Below the pieces are notes generated by a model. The model worked only from the letters and a program-made list of their open reading frames with translations, was not told where the DNA came from and made no database searches. This document shows, in pieces, positions 27,701-40,577 of a stretch of DNA of 64,000 nucleotides. How positions within the stretch are numbered: position 1 is the stretch's first letter; each line of letters starts with the position of its first letter. The DNA is from Parelaphostrongylus tenuis (lineage: Eukaryota; Nematoda; Chromadorea; Rhabditida; Metastrongylidae), in the NCBI GenBank assembly GCA_019055375.1, contig JAHQIW010000002.1, positions 310,001 to 374,000 on the forward strand, read 5' to 3'. A program made the position numbers and the translations under genes.

Positions 27701-27823
27701 GAGAATGAGTGGTGAACAAAAACACGGCCTCAGGCGGGAATCGAACCCACGTTTTTATCCTATCCGGGGACGCGTGCTCTACCACTACACCACTGAGGCA
27801 CATTTGCCCGACCACTCATTCTT
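27701..27823 (-). mobile_element. tRNA-like element of 73 nt flanked by short inverted repeats
   Basis: The minus strand at 27799-27727 starts GCCTCAG and ends CTGAGGC, a perfect 7-bp acceptor-like stem. It has D-arm GTGTAGTGGTAGAGCAC (an A-box), anticodon-like stem CGTCC/GGATA(A) with loop CCGGATA, and a T-arm GTGGGTTCGATTCCCGC with a perfect B-box. The loop has C where U33 is expected, so a normal decoding tRNA is doubtful. Flanks agagaatgagtggt and accactcattct are inverted repeats. The preceding 60 bp (from about 27650) is shared with 54940-54980 and 37400-37450, so the repeat is larger than the tRNA-like core. Confidence 0.7.
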
Positions 27824-27844
27824 GGTAATCATTTTGAAGCTTAA

Positions 27845-28150
27845 CTCTTAGCGATTTTGATAATATGTTTGGTTTTCAAAAAAAGCTTTTAGGTTACGTT
27901 GTAGCAGTGGCAATGAAATTTCACACTCACTATATTTCACACTCAGTTTGCTTTACTTAGTCGGCTGGGGCTTGCATATGGCTCTTTGCCAAACTCTTAC
28001 TAGTCATTCCATAGCCCGAATTCTAGAATTTCAATGCTGTATGCGGTTGGTCGAAAGGTTATTATGAATGCTATAAGAACGGAAAGAATTTAACGTTTCG
28101 CACTCGAAGTTTTATCTTCCAGAAGAGTTATATATGCACAAAGAACACAT
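27845..28150. repeat. Dispersed repeat fragment (same family as 19240 and 36700)
   Basis: Shared landmarks are a gcgattttgataatatg stretch with ttggttttca, a cacactcagtttgctt block, a tcattccatagc block, and cgtttcgcactcgaagtttt followed by tatatatgcacaaag. These align in order with 36880-37095. No open frame was found. Confidence 0.45.
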
Positions 28151-28630
28151 GACCATGTAGAGAAAATCGTGGAGTATCAGAGTAACACAAAAAAACCTAA
28201 GGTCTTATTTCCAAATGGAGAGAACATTCCAGATGGATAACAAATATCGCGCGCCTCTTCCAAGTTACGCGACCGATTCAACTTCCGTCCTCAGAGGGTT
28301 AGAGTTTCCGCGACGTTCATAGGGCAGCATGTATGTCTTCGAATCACGAGAGCGAGTTTTTTCATTTAGCAAAACCTATGAACGTCTCAATAGACCTCGT
28401 TTGAGGTTGAAAGGAAAGCAATGATCGACCTGCACTAGATGTCATTCAGAAAAAGTCGCAAAATTTCCTGAGCAAAGTCCAAGAAATTCAAGGAGTTTAA
28501 GGCAAACGAACATTAGCGAGCACAGATAGAAGGGAGTGTGGGTGGCCTGCAAGGTAAAGCTGTAGATGTTAGACATCCCAATCTATAGCAATTTATGAAT
28601 CGACGACCTCTAGAAACGATAAGAAGCTTC

Positions 28631-28800
28631 TAGGACAATAAGAAGCACTGACTCGGTTCAGCGGGACGCCACCGCGAGTCATTGTAAAGGACACATATAT
28701 GTATTCAATCACCTCGAACGAAGTTAAAAATTGAAGGCGAATGCATAGCCCATTCTTCAGGGATTGATTAACGTCGAGAGCTTTATCTTTTATCCTTAAA
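28631..28800 (+). mobile_element. SINE family 1, 5'-truncated
   Basis: Only the 3' half is present: acaataagaagcactgactc, ggttcagcgggacgccacc, gtattcaatcacctcgaacg and ttcagggattgattaacg, with the tail tttatcttttatcc. The tRNA-like head is missing. Confidence 0.82.
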
Positions 28801-31384
28801 CAGCCAAGATTAATCACCAAATACATTGTGTGGTATTTTCTAACTATCCAAAGCAATGCAAAACCTAACTTCTGGGTAGGTTATGAACGTCCGAATTGCA
28901 CGTTTTCGACAACCATTGAGCGGTGCGTTCTTCGCGATATTACGATGTGTTCTCTGTCACAGCAAACAGGGTCTGTTTGTAAAGTTTTTAATTCATTTCT
29001 CCATGTCCCTAGGAATCGCATATGTGTAGATATACTATAGTTGTTAATGTATATAGTAGGAAATACACCCTTACTTATTAAAAATTAAATCTAACCTGAA
29101 AGATTTTCAACTACCAATTTTATTTGTGTGTCTAAATTGCTACAAAACTTCTGTTGATATTCACACATTCCAAATTGTCTAACATCTCGTCATAGATGGA
29201 GCTTTTCCGGCTCCAACTATGGTTAACCACAGAGAACTACTATATTTTAAATTTCATTTTGAAGTTAAAGGTCTACATTCCGCTCAAAAAAACTAAGCAA
29301 AATGAGAGGCGCTAGCGCGCGAAGGGGCAAGCTGGAGTTTGTTGCTGTCTATTCAGATTGACAAAATCAATATGTTAAAAAGGTTGATATCTCTGATAAA
29401 GATGGCAATCTAATTGTCATCAATTTTCTGACTCTATCTTAGATGTACGATAGACTTTGATAATGGTTCTTTAGAAAAGAAAAGTAATTTAACGGTCTCT
29501 GTCCAGAGTAGAGTTCATTCACAGGCATTTTTATGAATATCCAAGTTCTGAGAAGTTTCACTGAAACTGATTACATCTTCATATTAGAAATTTATTGTGG
29601 GCACAATACGCGCACATTGTGTAATCACCATGATTCTGACTCTTGTGCCAGTGGCATCAGAAGTTCAGCAGCTCATTGACAATACACCAATATAAATCTC
29701 CACTGTGCGTTGGCCGATAAGCTCGAACACCAGAGAAAAAATGTGGTGATAAACATTCCTTAAAATCAAAGCAGATGTGGTTTTGTCGACTTTGGCATTA
29801 TTTTCCCTTTCCTTATTTTTAAAATGATACGTAGCTGTGATTTAGAAAGGCGACACGCTTGAGGAGTACTTTTGCTCCTTTTGTGGAAAAAAACTATTAG
29901 CTTGGTTGCCGAATCGCGTACATCTCTTGGCTACCAATTAAGTAGACCACAGCCTGTCAAATAGTCTCATTTTTCATAGAGACTGAGAAAAGATCCGGAA
30001 AGAATAGCATTTGTACAATGCAAGAGTGATCGGCATTCGTAGTCCATGTAATCTTTGCGCGGAAGGTCTCCATTTGATCAACTCAGTGGATAACACATCA
30101 AAAGGGGCTCTGAGGAAAGCGAACGCGATGAAACGTAAGCTCTCAGAATAAATTTATGTTATAAAACCTCGTGTTTTGCTTGAGAAGAAAATAACGATTT
30201 AGTGCAGAAATGAAGATTAAGACTGAAAGTCGTAAAATTAAAATTGCTCGATGGTTTCATCATAAATGAGCATCAAAATGGGCCACATATTTTTATTTTG
30301 TTCTTACATAATTTGTTTTCACAACTACTGTGCGGACTTCAACACTTTTTCGCGAATATCGTGTTTTTTGAATAATTCACATTGTATTTTGTTTGTTGCA
30401 TGAAAATCTCATATTCAGAAAAAAACAAACATTCTATCATAGTATACTGAATTTTTAAGCGAGGTCTCAAGATAGTTGATTAGGAGATTTCATACTCTTT
30501 ATAAATATTGTAAAATGCCCGAATATCTCTACAGTGTAGCAGATATGACGAGTAAGTCGTTCACGATGATCACAGGGCACGTTGGGAAGGAATTCAAATT
30601 GTAGCCTTGCTCTGGAATGAAGAGAAAATGTTCAGATAAAAAAGTTTTGAACTTTTTTAAAAAGTTCCTAACCTGATTTTCTGACCTTCAGCACAATTCT
30701 CGATGCATTCTAGTCCAGATAGTTAGTAGAGAGGTCCTCTTTCTTAACAACGTGCTGCTTTTTCTCTCATACATCAAACCACGCGCAGAACAAAACACTT
30801 AGAGGAAAAGAAGATTTAGCTTCTCACAGAAATAGTATCGGTTTCATCGAAATTTCGCTCTTTCTTTAAAAAACCCCCTATATTATAATGCATTATTTGT
30901 GATATGATGGAAACTGTCTTGCACAACTATACCTTCAGGACACCAGCTCATATTCTACACTGATAAAATTGGTTTTAGGAGCTCATATAGAGAGCATTTT
31001 CCGCCTTTCACAAGTGTATCTCCGAAATCCACAAATTTGTCGCATTGACGAAGATAAGGCCACAAATACAACGTCCCTATAACGATGACAGATGAGGTTG
31101 CCTACCTACTATGCATTCTTCCATACACCTGTGAAAAATCAGAACTCTTGTTTTTTACCCATTTTAAAGAGGATTTAAAACATTTTGAACACTCTTGAGG
31201 TTGTTTAGGCGTATCTTCAAAGCATATAAGACCCTCTCTTCTACATTGTCTGTATTTTCGCGACATATCACATTCTCGTGAAATGGGCAAATTCTCAATA
31301 AAATTTGTGTAAGGCAAAGAAGCCTATCAAACACTAAATTGGAGAGAGCAAAGGCAATCACATATGTGGTGGTCAGTAGAAGCA

Positions 31385-31500
31385 CTTATTTATATATTTG
31401 CCTGACGGTTTCAACACTTTCGTCTTCTCTAAGCCGATTGCTGCTAGCCGATGCTCCACAGTCGTTAGCCCTCGCTGTCGTATTCGCCTTTGTTATTGTT
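31385..31500 (+). repeat. Dispersed repeat with cgtcttctct / cgattg motif
   Basis: The block gacggtttcaacactttcgt, then cttctctaagccgattg and ccacagtcgtt, aligns with 40008-40090 and 38565-38690, and in part with 58020-58095. A short frame (31339-31554) crosses it but looks accidental. Confidence 0.4.
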
Positions 31501-31614
31501 CAAACCGGATCTTCTTCGGAGCAACTTGTTGTGAAAATAAATAAAAGCAGTTAACATTGAGTGTTAGGCTTTTGGACTTCTCTTCTCCAGGTGAATCAGA
31601 AACTTCTCAATGAT

Positions 31615-31655
31615 GAAAGACGATGATGATGATGATGAGAGAGAGAAGGAGAGAA
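31615..31655. repeat. GAT/GA microsatellite
   Basis: The GAT units run directly into GA-rich repeats; no gene feature is attached. Confidence 0.8.
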
Positions 31656-33220
31656 TAAGTAAACATGAGCAGAAAAAAACTAACAAGTGTAAAATGAAAA
31701 AAGCTGGTTACAGTCAAGCATCATGTTATTTCATCAACGTCTGCGCGTTTTGAATATTTCCTTGGCAAAATCTCGTCGTACTGATAAAATAACATGAAGT
31801 CTCTGGAAAGCTGTATTGTCATTAATATCTCATTACATTCACCTTATTGAAGCTTGATAATTCGAGCCGATTGTCCGTATCAGTCCTTAGTTTTCTGCCA
31901 TGTGTGTTTTCGTACGCTCTTCATATAACGCTATCTCCTCCTCTCAATTCCACAACGCAAACGTGGACATCCCAAAATCAAAAATGCGAAAGCGACAAAT
32001 GTTAAACGAAAAATCAAGTCTTTCTAACAGCCTCGCTCCTGTCAAGTAATCCATAACGGTATTGAATGCTTAGTTTATCGCTACGGTAAGAGTATTTCTA
32101 CCAAAATTAAAAGAAATTTTCCACTTTCTCTTTTTCACTCACTTTTCCAAAGATTTGATGAGTCCGTGGATGAACCTGTGGTCTTTGTCAGGCAGCAAAG
32201 CTTTGTAGATAACTGTTCGATAGCCGAAGCGATTGATGTCGACAAGCGGATGTTTGTCTTTTGTTGTTTGCTCTTACCACTTGTGAATAGTGCTCTCCTC
32301 AACGTCCAACATTATAACAGCTTCGTCTGACCGTCTTAGTTTCATTCATATCTGCTACCGCCATCATCGATCGTGTTTCCCTGTCATCACTGCCGTCCTG
32401 TAGAAAATTCTATGAAAATATAAACAATACACTCACTAGATTTATCTCGTTATCGCTTAGTCATAGACACTTTCACGTCCACATTCTTCAATATCTGGCT
32501 AATTAGTCTACGGTATATTCTAATTGTCTTTCATTGAGGTTTGGTTTTTTTCATCATCTATCGATTACAAATCAATATTTCGCTACTGAATTTCGCTAAA
32601 TTGTTATCCTCTACTTATCAGCCAATTAATGGAGGTTTCCTGAGGTTTTCCAGACAGCATCCGAAGTTTAGAAAAATACTTTGAAGTCACAGTGCGCTGA
32701 CCATCATCAGCAGTCGAGTGTAAATTTTTCTGTTCTTGTAAAGTTTAGTACAAAGCAGATTGCTTATTCTTGGTGTCAGCCACATGTGCTAATTTTCGCA
32801 TGTGCTCTTAATTATTATATAAAATTATAATGAAACAAATGAAATCCATTTACAACTAAACGGGGATTCTCTTGCACATGCATCAACTGGGCAGATGGGA
32901 GCAATATTGCATCAAGAAATCCGTTAGTTTTAGAGAAGTGTGTGCAATGGTGAAATTTGAGATGGGCAACATATTCTACGAATAGTGGAATAATCTCCAG
33001 ATTGATTATTATTGACATGGTTCCCTGCGTACTCTTGGGTACCAATTTGTTTTGTTGAAATTTGTCAGAAAAAAATTGCGCGATTTACTTCAGAAGTTCT
33101 ACAGATTCACCCATCTTACATAGAAAATCCTATACATTACATAGTTAGGGCTGCAGATAATATAATGATTATAGTCACCCTGTAGTGTATGTCCAATAAT
33201 GTTGAGTGATATGCAAAATT

Positions 33221-33297
33221 TCGAATGCCAGGCGAGACTCGAACCCGCACTTCACCCTTTCCCAGGGCGCGTGCCAAGTATTGCACTATTGACCCTG
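33221..33297 (-). repeat. tRNA-like element, single degenerate copy
   Basis: The minus strand keeps a B-box (gggttcgagtctcgcctggc) and an A-box-like tagtgcaatacttggcacg. The spacing suits the 72-nt tRNA-like family. The acceptor-like stem is no longer well paired. No inverted partner is visible within 500 bp. Confidence 0.5.
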
Positions 33298-34515
33298 TAA
33301 TACAATCATTGTAGATCTTTCAAGTTCATTCCTTGCAATCACTACGTCTTCCAAGCTTCCAGAGTCTGAAATTTGATGCTAATTTTTTTCAGGAAGATAA
33401 GAACCCTAAGCTGTTGTATTTGTGGTACCATAGATCATTGTATAATCACTGATAAGTATGCAAAATGATGGAGTACTCTTGGAAGAATGAGTCGACTTTT
33501 TTGACGTCATAATCCTTTGATTCACACGTCATAGAAGCGGTGCGGTGCGGTGCCATCAGGCCTCCGTCACCTTACCCTCCACTACGACTACGCATGAGTT
33601 ACTAACTTCCTTTCTTCAGTGGACTTCATCGAAGAAATGCTCCAACGATGAGAATGCTTTCCACCACTTATCACCATCATCATCATCATTATCAGTAACT
33701 CTAAGTTCTGATTTATCATGCTTTTGATTGCTTACTAGTTATCCTCGATCTAATTTTACAAGCTTACATATTTTTCCCATCAAAATCGATGGTATTCATC
33801 ACGGAAACATTTCGCATTCCTCGCTTTGTATAATTCCATCAGAATAAAAATGATGGACCGTGAATCAAAACATTCTTCTTCTGCGTCACAGCAATACAAC
33901 ATTCACTATGCTCTTTCCTTAATTCATATTGACTTCTTGATGGTCACTGCAGGGACATTCTCTAATCAACAAATGCTGCTTTTGAATAGTAATAACTCTT
34001 TCTGACCTAAAATAATGGAATCTAAATAATATATGATTGCTCTTTACCATGGGATTTGTTTTGACTTTCTTTTATAGATTTTTACTCATGAAAATAAACC
34101 AGATTTCGGTGTTTAAGGTCACCTCCGGCTATTTTTTGAAGCCTAATTACACACTACATTCAATTCTGGCAAGCTTCATTTAGGTACACCCAACACTCAC
34201 GACCAAACTCCAGTGGTCACCTATGCTTTCCTCAAATCACAAAGAGCCTCGGCTTCATCAGCATAGTGAATACGTAGCATGTATTTGACTCCATTCATGT
34301 CACAATAGATTGGATGCATACAGTTCATGCATAGTGATTTGCAGCATTTTATAGATATATGATTTGGTGCCTTTATACCTAGACAATTTTAACATCGAAG
34401 TCCTTGACTCCGGGAGCATATTGAACATAGAATATTCTGACGTGTGACCGAACCAACGATACTGAGTGTTTTACAGCGCTCCTTCAATTGGGTTACAAGC
34501 ATTCACCAATAGTAT

Positions 34516-34730
34516 GATAAGGATATAACATGTTTTGAGCTGTTAGGTCTAGTGGTATACGGGTGCCTGTTTCGTAGGGCGATCTCGGCGTCGATCCCTT
34601 CATAGAGAATTACTTAATTTCAGGGGATCGACTGAACCGAAGGAGGGTGGCAATGATGAGTCCCAATAGGACGAAACAGGCGCCTGTATACCATTAGACC
34701 TAATAGCTCAAAAAATGTTATATCCTTATC
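34516..34730. mobile_element. Foldback element, 60-bp inverted arms with tRNA-like content
   Basis: The left arm (34516-34575: gataaggatataacatgttt, then tgagctgttaggtctagtgg and tatacgggtgcctgtttcgt) is nearly the perfect reverse complement of 34671-34730. The spacer is 95 bp. From 34541 the left side reads like a tRNA gene head (ggtctagtggtatacggg as A-box) with a B-box-like gcgtcgatccc 50 nt on, so the tRNA-like unit runs from the arm into the spacer. Its sequence differs from the other tRNA-like families here. Confidence 0.7.
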
Positions 34731-36355
34731 AGATTATATCATTTTAAGCGGATCTATGAAAAAGGGTCAATTTAAGAGGTATGGTTCACTAGTAGTAGTA
34801 AGAATAATGGATCTTTTGCAAAAAGCATGATAATCTTCGTGTTCCTCGAGCAGACGCGTGGACCTCTGTGACCAATTGGATATATTAATGGTTTTTGCCA
34901 AAAATAGTCAAAATGTCACGTAGCACAATTAAATATTGGAGAAATTACTAACAAAAAAGTCGCTATTGGATCATTTTGGATAATACTTATGCAAGTGCTA
35001 TTAAATTCATTGCTTAATTATATAATGATGTTTTAACATCAGATTATTCAATTTAGGGCATTACGTTTGAAAGATTTTCGAAGTTTGTGATCTGCACTAC
35101 ATCGTCTGTGCGATTGCAAGCAGTTTTTTGCCTTTAGAATCATCAAATAATTGGCATATTCACGAATTCAGAATTATACGTGAAGATCCGTTTGCATTGA
35201 TTTCAATGAACGCGGCTGTTTTGCAGTGAGTAGGCACAGTATCACAAGACCTCTATCCGTGTGATTGAGCTCTACGTTCTAATTCAAGAAGGGAAACGTC
35301 AGAGCTTTGAGTTTGCAATATGAGTTTCGGGCTGTCATCATCACTTACAAGCATTGACGAGGTAGGTGTGATGCAATGATAAGAGGTTCTCTGAGATACA
35401 CGCAACTGGCTCGATTGCATTTTTTTGGGCGATCAAAACGTCACTTTTGTGCAAGGATGATGACAGTAGACTAATATTGAAGGATTTAAGGCAGAACTAA
35501 CACATTGTTAGGCTCCTGAACGATATTTTAGAGGCAAAACACTCACTGCGATGCCACGAATTGCGTCCGACACATCCCTAAAAAGGAGGATGAAAAACAC
35601 CGACACAGAGTCGTTTCTTATTTTCGTTTGGATATTCGTCTTACACCACATAATTTCATTCGGCTAACAAATCAACGTCTTCGTCCTCATCAGAAACGTT
35701 AAACCGAGAAATCGGTCCACAATAGATCTCTTCGCGTTCTAGTTTGTATTTTTCTAGAGTCGAACCTTCTTCAGTGGAGACCGTTCAAATGCTTTTACCT
35801 CATCTTTACCTCATGAGTTTTCAACTTCCTAACTTTGCTACATGTCTAGTTCTTCTATTATAAATAAATCTCCAAGTATTAAAAGTTGCTCGTTAGCGAC
35901 AATTTCGGTAGAACGGTGTAATATGTGTGTTGATACTTTAAACAAGTTATACGCTTATTTCATCCACAAGGACATGTCGTCTATGCGTTGTAATATCTTC
36001 TTTTCTTTTTTTTATGCAACGATTCAGCTAACTCTTTCTATCACACGGCCACGTGCAATGAATGACTCAGTGTTTTCCAGTTTCTTTGGCACTACTTTCA
36101 CATTTTCTACTCACAACGGACTTGAGCAGCAACGATATCTTTCCGGTGCATTACGTAGTCGCTCAAGACCATCGCGATCTCGTTGGTAGCTGTCAGAAAT
36201 CACCTGTGAGCAGGATTCTTCTCGGATGTTTGAACCGGCATTCAACCTGGATGAGATGTGCCGTGATTGAAATCATAATATCGAGATCTTACTAGAATCT
36301 CAATGTTAGCTTCGCCTCACGGCCTCATTCACTTTTAACGGCAGCGTAGAAGCTA

Positions 36356-36632
36356 AAGGATAAGCTCTCGGCGTTGATCAATCCGTGCGAGGTTGGGCCA
36401 TGCACTTTTTGGTCTCTTTTAAGGTGACTGAATGCATATCTACCATTTACGTTTACTCACCGCGACCTACCACTCAATTAATTCTGTGCTGCTTATCCTC
36501 TCAGAGAAGTCTGGTACTAGTTTACCGACCTCGGAGGAATGGATGGCTTGGTGAGCCATGAGCGCGTAATTGGACCGTGAAGCTTTTGTGAGACGCAGAA
36601 CAGCTCTAACTGCTGCGCCAGACGCGCGCACG
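36356..36632 (-). mobile_element. SINE family 1, minus strand, diverged
   Basis: The order is tail ggataagctctcggcgttga, body gactgaatgcatatctacc, gtgctgcttatcctctc and acctcggaggaatggatggc, and the head ends with aactgctgcgccagacgcgc. All the family landmarks are present but with many substitutions. Confidence 0.82.
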
Positions 36633-36699
36633 GCAACGTATAATGCGTTAATATCATGAGAAATCAGGCAGTAAATAAAAGTTGTCATTGTGGTTTTGA

Positions 36700-37095
36700 C
36701 CCTTTGCGGACGATGAGGGTCATTTTGGTCCTCATATTCTCAAAAGTTCTTTTTTGCTGAACAAGGCTTTCTATCTAGATTTCAAGCGATCATTTGAAAG
36801 TTTAATTTTCAGAAATTCCGATACTTTGCTTGGTTTTCAGAAAGGCCTTTGTAGTACGCTTTAGGAGCGGAAATAAGATTATGTTTCACACTCGGTTTGC
36901 CTTCTTTGCGCAACTATAGTGTGTGAAGCACTCTTAGATTACACTAAGCCATTCATCAACGTAAATCTCTGAGAATTCGAAGCTTAATTTAGTTCGCTAG
37001 AAGGTTTTTATAGCTCGCTGTGGGAACGAATAAAGTAACGTTTCACATTCGAAGTTTCTTTGCACATAAAGTTATATATGCACAAAAAAAACTGA
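36700..37095. repeat. Dispersed repeat (same family as 19240)
   Basis: This copy runs from ccctttgcggacgatgaggg to gttatatatgcacaaaaaa. Two internal blocks near cgtttcacattcgaagttt recur, so the unit may itself hold an internal duplication (compare 36880-36925 with 37025-37085). There is no coding potential. Confidence 0.5.
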
Positions 37096-37319
37096 TTACC
37101 TCAATTGAGACATCACGCTTATCATTAGTGTCAGCTATCTGCTTCAGATTTCCATAGCGTTGAAAACGTTATGCCTCCATGAGAAATTAAACAGGATTGT
37201 TCGTACTTGATCCTACAGGAGTTCTAATCGCGTAAACCTCTTTAGAATCGGCAAAACTTAGCTCCACTATGCAGTGATGGCTTGAAAATACTCACAAATG
37301 GTCAACAGAAAGTCTCAAA

Positions 37320-37460
37320 TTTCCTATGTATTTACTGCTTTTCTTCAGTTTTAAAATGTTTCGAATATACCTAGGAGAATTAATATGATTCCAAGATTTC
37401 CTAAGTTTTTACTGCTTCTTCGCAACGTTATAATGTTTCCAGATATACGTAGGAGAATTG
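37320..37460. repeat. Tandem duplication of the flank of a tRNA-like element
   Basis: Two direct copies lie side by side: tttcctatgtatttactgct through atacctaggagaatta (about 37320-37385), and tttcctaagtttttactgct through atacgtaggagaattgag (about 37397-37458). The second copy runs into the tRNA-like element at 37440. Confidence 0.6.
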
Positions 37461-37800
37461 AGTAGTAAGCGAAAATTCTACCTTAGACAGTAGTTGAACC
37501 AGCGTTCCACCCACACCGGAGGCGAGTGCTTCTACAGTAGAAGCAGTAAAAATATAAACAACCTTGGATTTATATAAGTACAAAGGCTGTTAGCTCAACT
37601 AGTTTATAGAGCGACATTGCTTACCCTACCGAACCTGTCAAAGTTTGGTGGTTGATAGCTATGATGGAGAGATACTGATGAATGAGTGGTGGCTAAGCGA
37701 TGACCGCGGTGGTTTATTGGTAGCGTGCTTCCCCGGTATGGGTGAAACGTAGGTTCAACTCCCGTCTGAGGTCGAATTTTTGCTTACTACTCAATTCTCT
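37440..37800. mobile_element. Inverted pair of tRNA-like elements, spacer about 170 bp
   Basis: The right unit, 37702-37773 (+), starts GACCGCGG, has D-arm ggtttattggtagcgtgc, loop region ccccggtatgg and B-box-like aggttcaactcccg. The left unit, 37475-37535 (minus), is the same sequence type, reading taccttagacagtagttgaa and so on. The outer flanks ggagaattgagtagtaagcg (left) and gcttactactcaattctctt (right) are inverted repeats, so the whole block can fold back. Both units are diverged. Confidence 0.6.
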
Positions 37801-38564
37801 TTAAAAATCTTTGGGTTTTGAGGAAAGTTACCTCTGATCATCACTTAGAATTCCAATGAGAAGAGTTAATGGAAACTTCAAATTGCTGCCTAGCCCAATC
37901 CAAATCTCATAATTTCCACAAACCTCGAAGCTTAGACCTTCCTCCGAGCGAAAGCATAACGAATCGAAGAAGTGCTTCAGTTTACATGTAATTATAATGT
38001 TATGACGATGTATACTATCACATGGTCCAGATGTGCACTCTTGTAAACATTTGGAATTTATTATCAATTGGATCATATCGCTCTTGATCTCCTCACTTGA
38101 CAGCGAACTCAGTAGCAGTTCGAGACACTTCTATACATTACCTTAAAAATCAGTATCAAATGGAAATCGGTAACTGGCTCTTCAGACATTAGCTCATTAC
38201 CTTAGTAAACTCTGCTTTTACAATGGGCTCTTGAGATTCGCTCAGAAAGTTAAATTCAATCGGAATCAAAGTCGGAATCGATCAGTCGGCTAATATCATG
38301 TGTTGTGACTTGGCACAATAAGTTTTCCTATTAAGTCACTTGTCACCGAAAAACGCACTTACCTGAGTTCTTATAAGAATATAAGTATACCTTCTCCATC
38401 TTGTTGTACAGTCTTTCATTTTTTGACTTTGTCGCCGCCTGATCGCGACAAATAGAACTACTTATCACATTGTCATTTGTAAGGCCACTTTCATCTAACT
38501 ATAGCCTTATCAATCATAAAGATTCTTATACGATTAGGCTGATTTCACGGGATCGATATAAAGG

Positions 38565-38690
38565 TAAATTTCATCAGCGTCTCGACGTCTTTGCTTTGTT
38601 GAGAGCCGATGATTCAAGCCGGCTGCCTAAAGCCGTTCGTTCTTGCCGTGCTCTTCGTTTTCGTTGTCTCGTTTGAGTCACATTGTATGC
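38565..38690 (+). repeat. Dispersed repeat with cgtctttgct / gattcaagccg motif
   Basis: It matches the family at 40008-40577: cgtctcgacgtctttgctt, gagccgatgattcaagccgg, then a cttcgttttcgttgtc block. It is a single arm here. Confidence 0.4.
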
Positions 38691-39203
38691 TTATCTTTCG
38701 TCGGCTGGTCAATGACGTTTATTTGCGTCTTTTTCCTTCTAAGGCTTCTATCAATGCGTATGAAGGTCTTTGAAGACTTTGTACGCTTTTTTAGAGGATG
38801 AAAATCTTTTGTACCCTTACAAGACGTGAAAAATGAAACAGGAAGTAGTCTACCTCTTTTTCGGGCACGTAGTGGTGTGAGAATTCCTTACCGAAATAAC
38901 ATGATATTATCGACCTTACTGCAGTAAGCGATCGATATTTATGATTTTGCAGTCGTCTTTTCTAATGAATAATCAAAAACTTGAATTCATTTGATGACGA
39001 TTTTGTCTCATGTGGACGTCTAAGGATGTGTTATGTACAAAAAAAAAGTAATTTTCACAGTTTTACCTGATCCTTTTTCTCGTTAGATGAATAGAAGAAC
39101 GCCGAATGGGAATGATTTAAACGGATTTAAACAATTTTCTCCTCAAATGAATGAAAAATGCCGAACGAGAAAGAATTAGACGAATCATAACTCATAGAGC
39201 TTC

Positions 39204-39478
39204 AATGCTCTTGGCGTTGATCAATCCCTGAGGAAGGCGTCCATGCGTTCGACTTCATCAAACATTGTTCAAAGTGATTAGACGCACATCTGATCTCTAA
39301 AATCTTTCACGATATCCTATCAATGCATGAAGTCAGTGCTGTTATCCTCCCAGACAGTCTGCTAACAATTCGATAAACCTGGAAGGATAGAAGGTTTGAG
39401 AAGCCTTGGGCGCGTGATCAAACCGTCGACCTACATGTGTGTAGCTGGGCTCCTCTAGCCAAGGTGCCACACGCGCTC
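39204..39478 (-). mobile_element. SINE family 1, minus strand, diverged
   Basis: Landmarks in reverse order: gctcttggcgttgatcaatc, cctgaggaaggcgtccatgc, gtcagtgctgttatcctccc and aacctggaaggatagaaggt, with the head ending gccaaggtgccacacgcgct. Several small deletions are present. Confidence 0.8.
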
Positions 39479-40007
39479 GTGTTTTAATTCGTACAGAAAA
39501 CAATCGCCATCATTTCTTTTATGGTATCACTCATCACTTTTCAAATTTTAATTTAAACTTACGTGCAAATCATTAAAACTCCGAAATCGTGAAAATTTGT
39601 CAGAGGTTCCCGAGTGCGTTTTGTCCGTGATATTATGGCATCGCTCTGTAAGCCTGCGTTGTCGTCCGATCGGTATTCTATGAATTTGATCTGGTCTTTA
39701 TTTGTTGGATTAATTCGATATTACAATTTGTTCAGAATATTGCTGCCTCAATTTGGCTGTATAAAAACTCGGTAGAAGCAAATCTTTTGTACAAAAGTGC
39801 GATGTCAAGATCCTCAGAATTCGCTTGATGTTAGTCTTTTCCACTCCTTTTTCTCAATTAATGAAAACTGCTGCTGAGTGTGTGGAAAATTAGAGGAGTT
39901 TCAAATTATGTGCTTTGAAGAAACCGACCTTCCTTTAACCTTAGCACTGCCAGTCTATAATAGGTTTCTTTATAATTCAGTTATAACCACAACGTTTATG
40001 CAAAATT

Positions 40008-40577
40008 GGCTAACGTGTCGACTCTTCGTCTTCTCTGATGCCGATGATTCGAGTCGATTGTCGACAGTCGTTTGTCGTTCCATTCTTCGTCTTGGACCTC
40101 CGTTATAGTTCGAATCAACTCTTCTCGTCTGTAGAGCATGCTCGATTGAGGATTTCGCGATGTTCTTATATATAGGACGATTGTTCGTGATACCAATTAC
40201 CAGTTGATAATGATTCGTTTTACTGAGCAAATCTATACTGCAATAGCCGGTGAGACTATTAGCTGACCACGGACCGCAATAAGGACTTTGAAATCGACTT
40301 TTCTGTAACCTTGGCTCTGAAAATCAATATTGTTTTCATGGATGGCTAAGCTAGCACGAGGTTGATAATTGATGTTAATTCGGCTTACCTCTTGACATCT
40401 TCGTCCTCATTAGAGCCTGTGAATGTGGACGTCGCCGAGTAAGCTTCTTTACTCGAACAAGGAAGCTTCAAGTCGAACGACAACGAAGACGAATAACCAT
40501 ACGGGGAAGAGCGACTGTGGACAATCAACTTGAATTATCGGCTCTAAAGAAGACGAAGACGTCGAGTCGTTAACCGG
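40008..40577. mobile_element. Inverted-repeat element, about 85-bp arms
   Basis: The left arm (ggctaacgtgtcgactcttc, gtcttctctgatgccgatga, ttcgagtcgattgtcgacag) is the reverse complement, at moderate identity, of 40490-40577 (tgtggacaatcaacttgaat through cgactc, then gttaaccgg). Another inner part near 40385-40480 also belongs to the family. Single arms occur at 31385, 38565 and 58020, so this may be the parental arrangement. The interior holds no open frame. Confidence 0.55.

Noticed and set aside
27727..27799. Functional tRNA gene
   Set aside because: Cloverleaf pairing is good, but the anticodon loop has C at position 33, the implied anticodon GGA would be Ser without a long variable arm, and the sequence is repeated in inverted pairs with conserved flanks. 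Treated as a tRNA-like repeat.
31164..31385. Minus-strand frame with a hydrophobic start, considered as a receptor exon
   Set aside because: No second exon with matching phase and no conserved receptor motif such as those in the gene at 6513.
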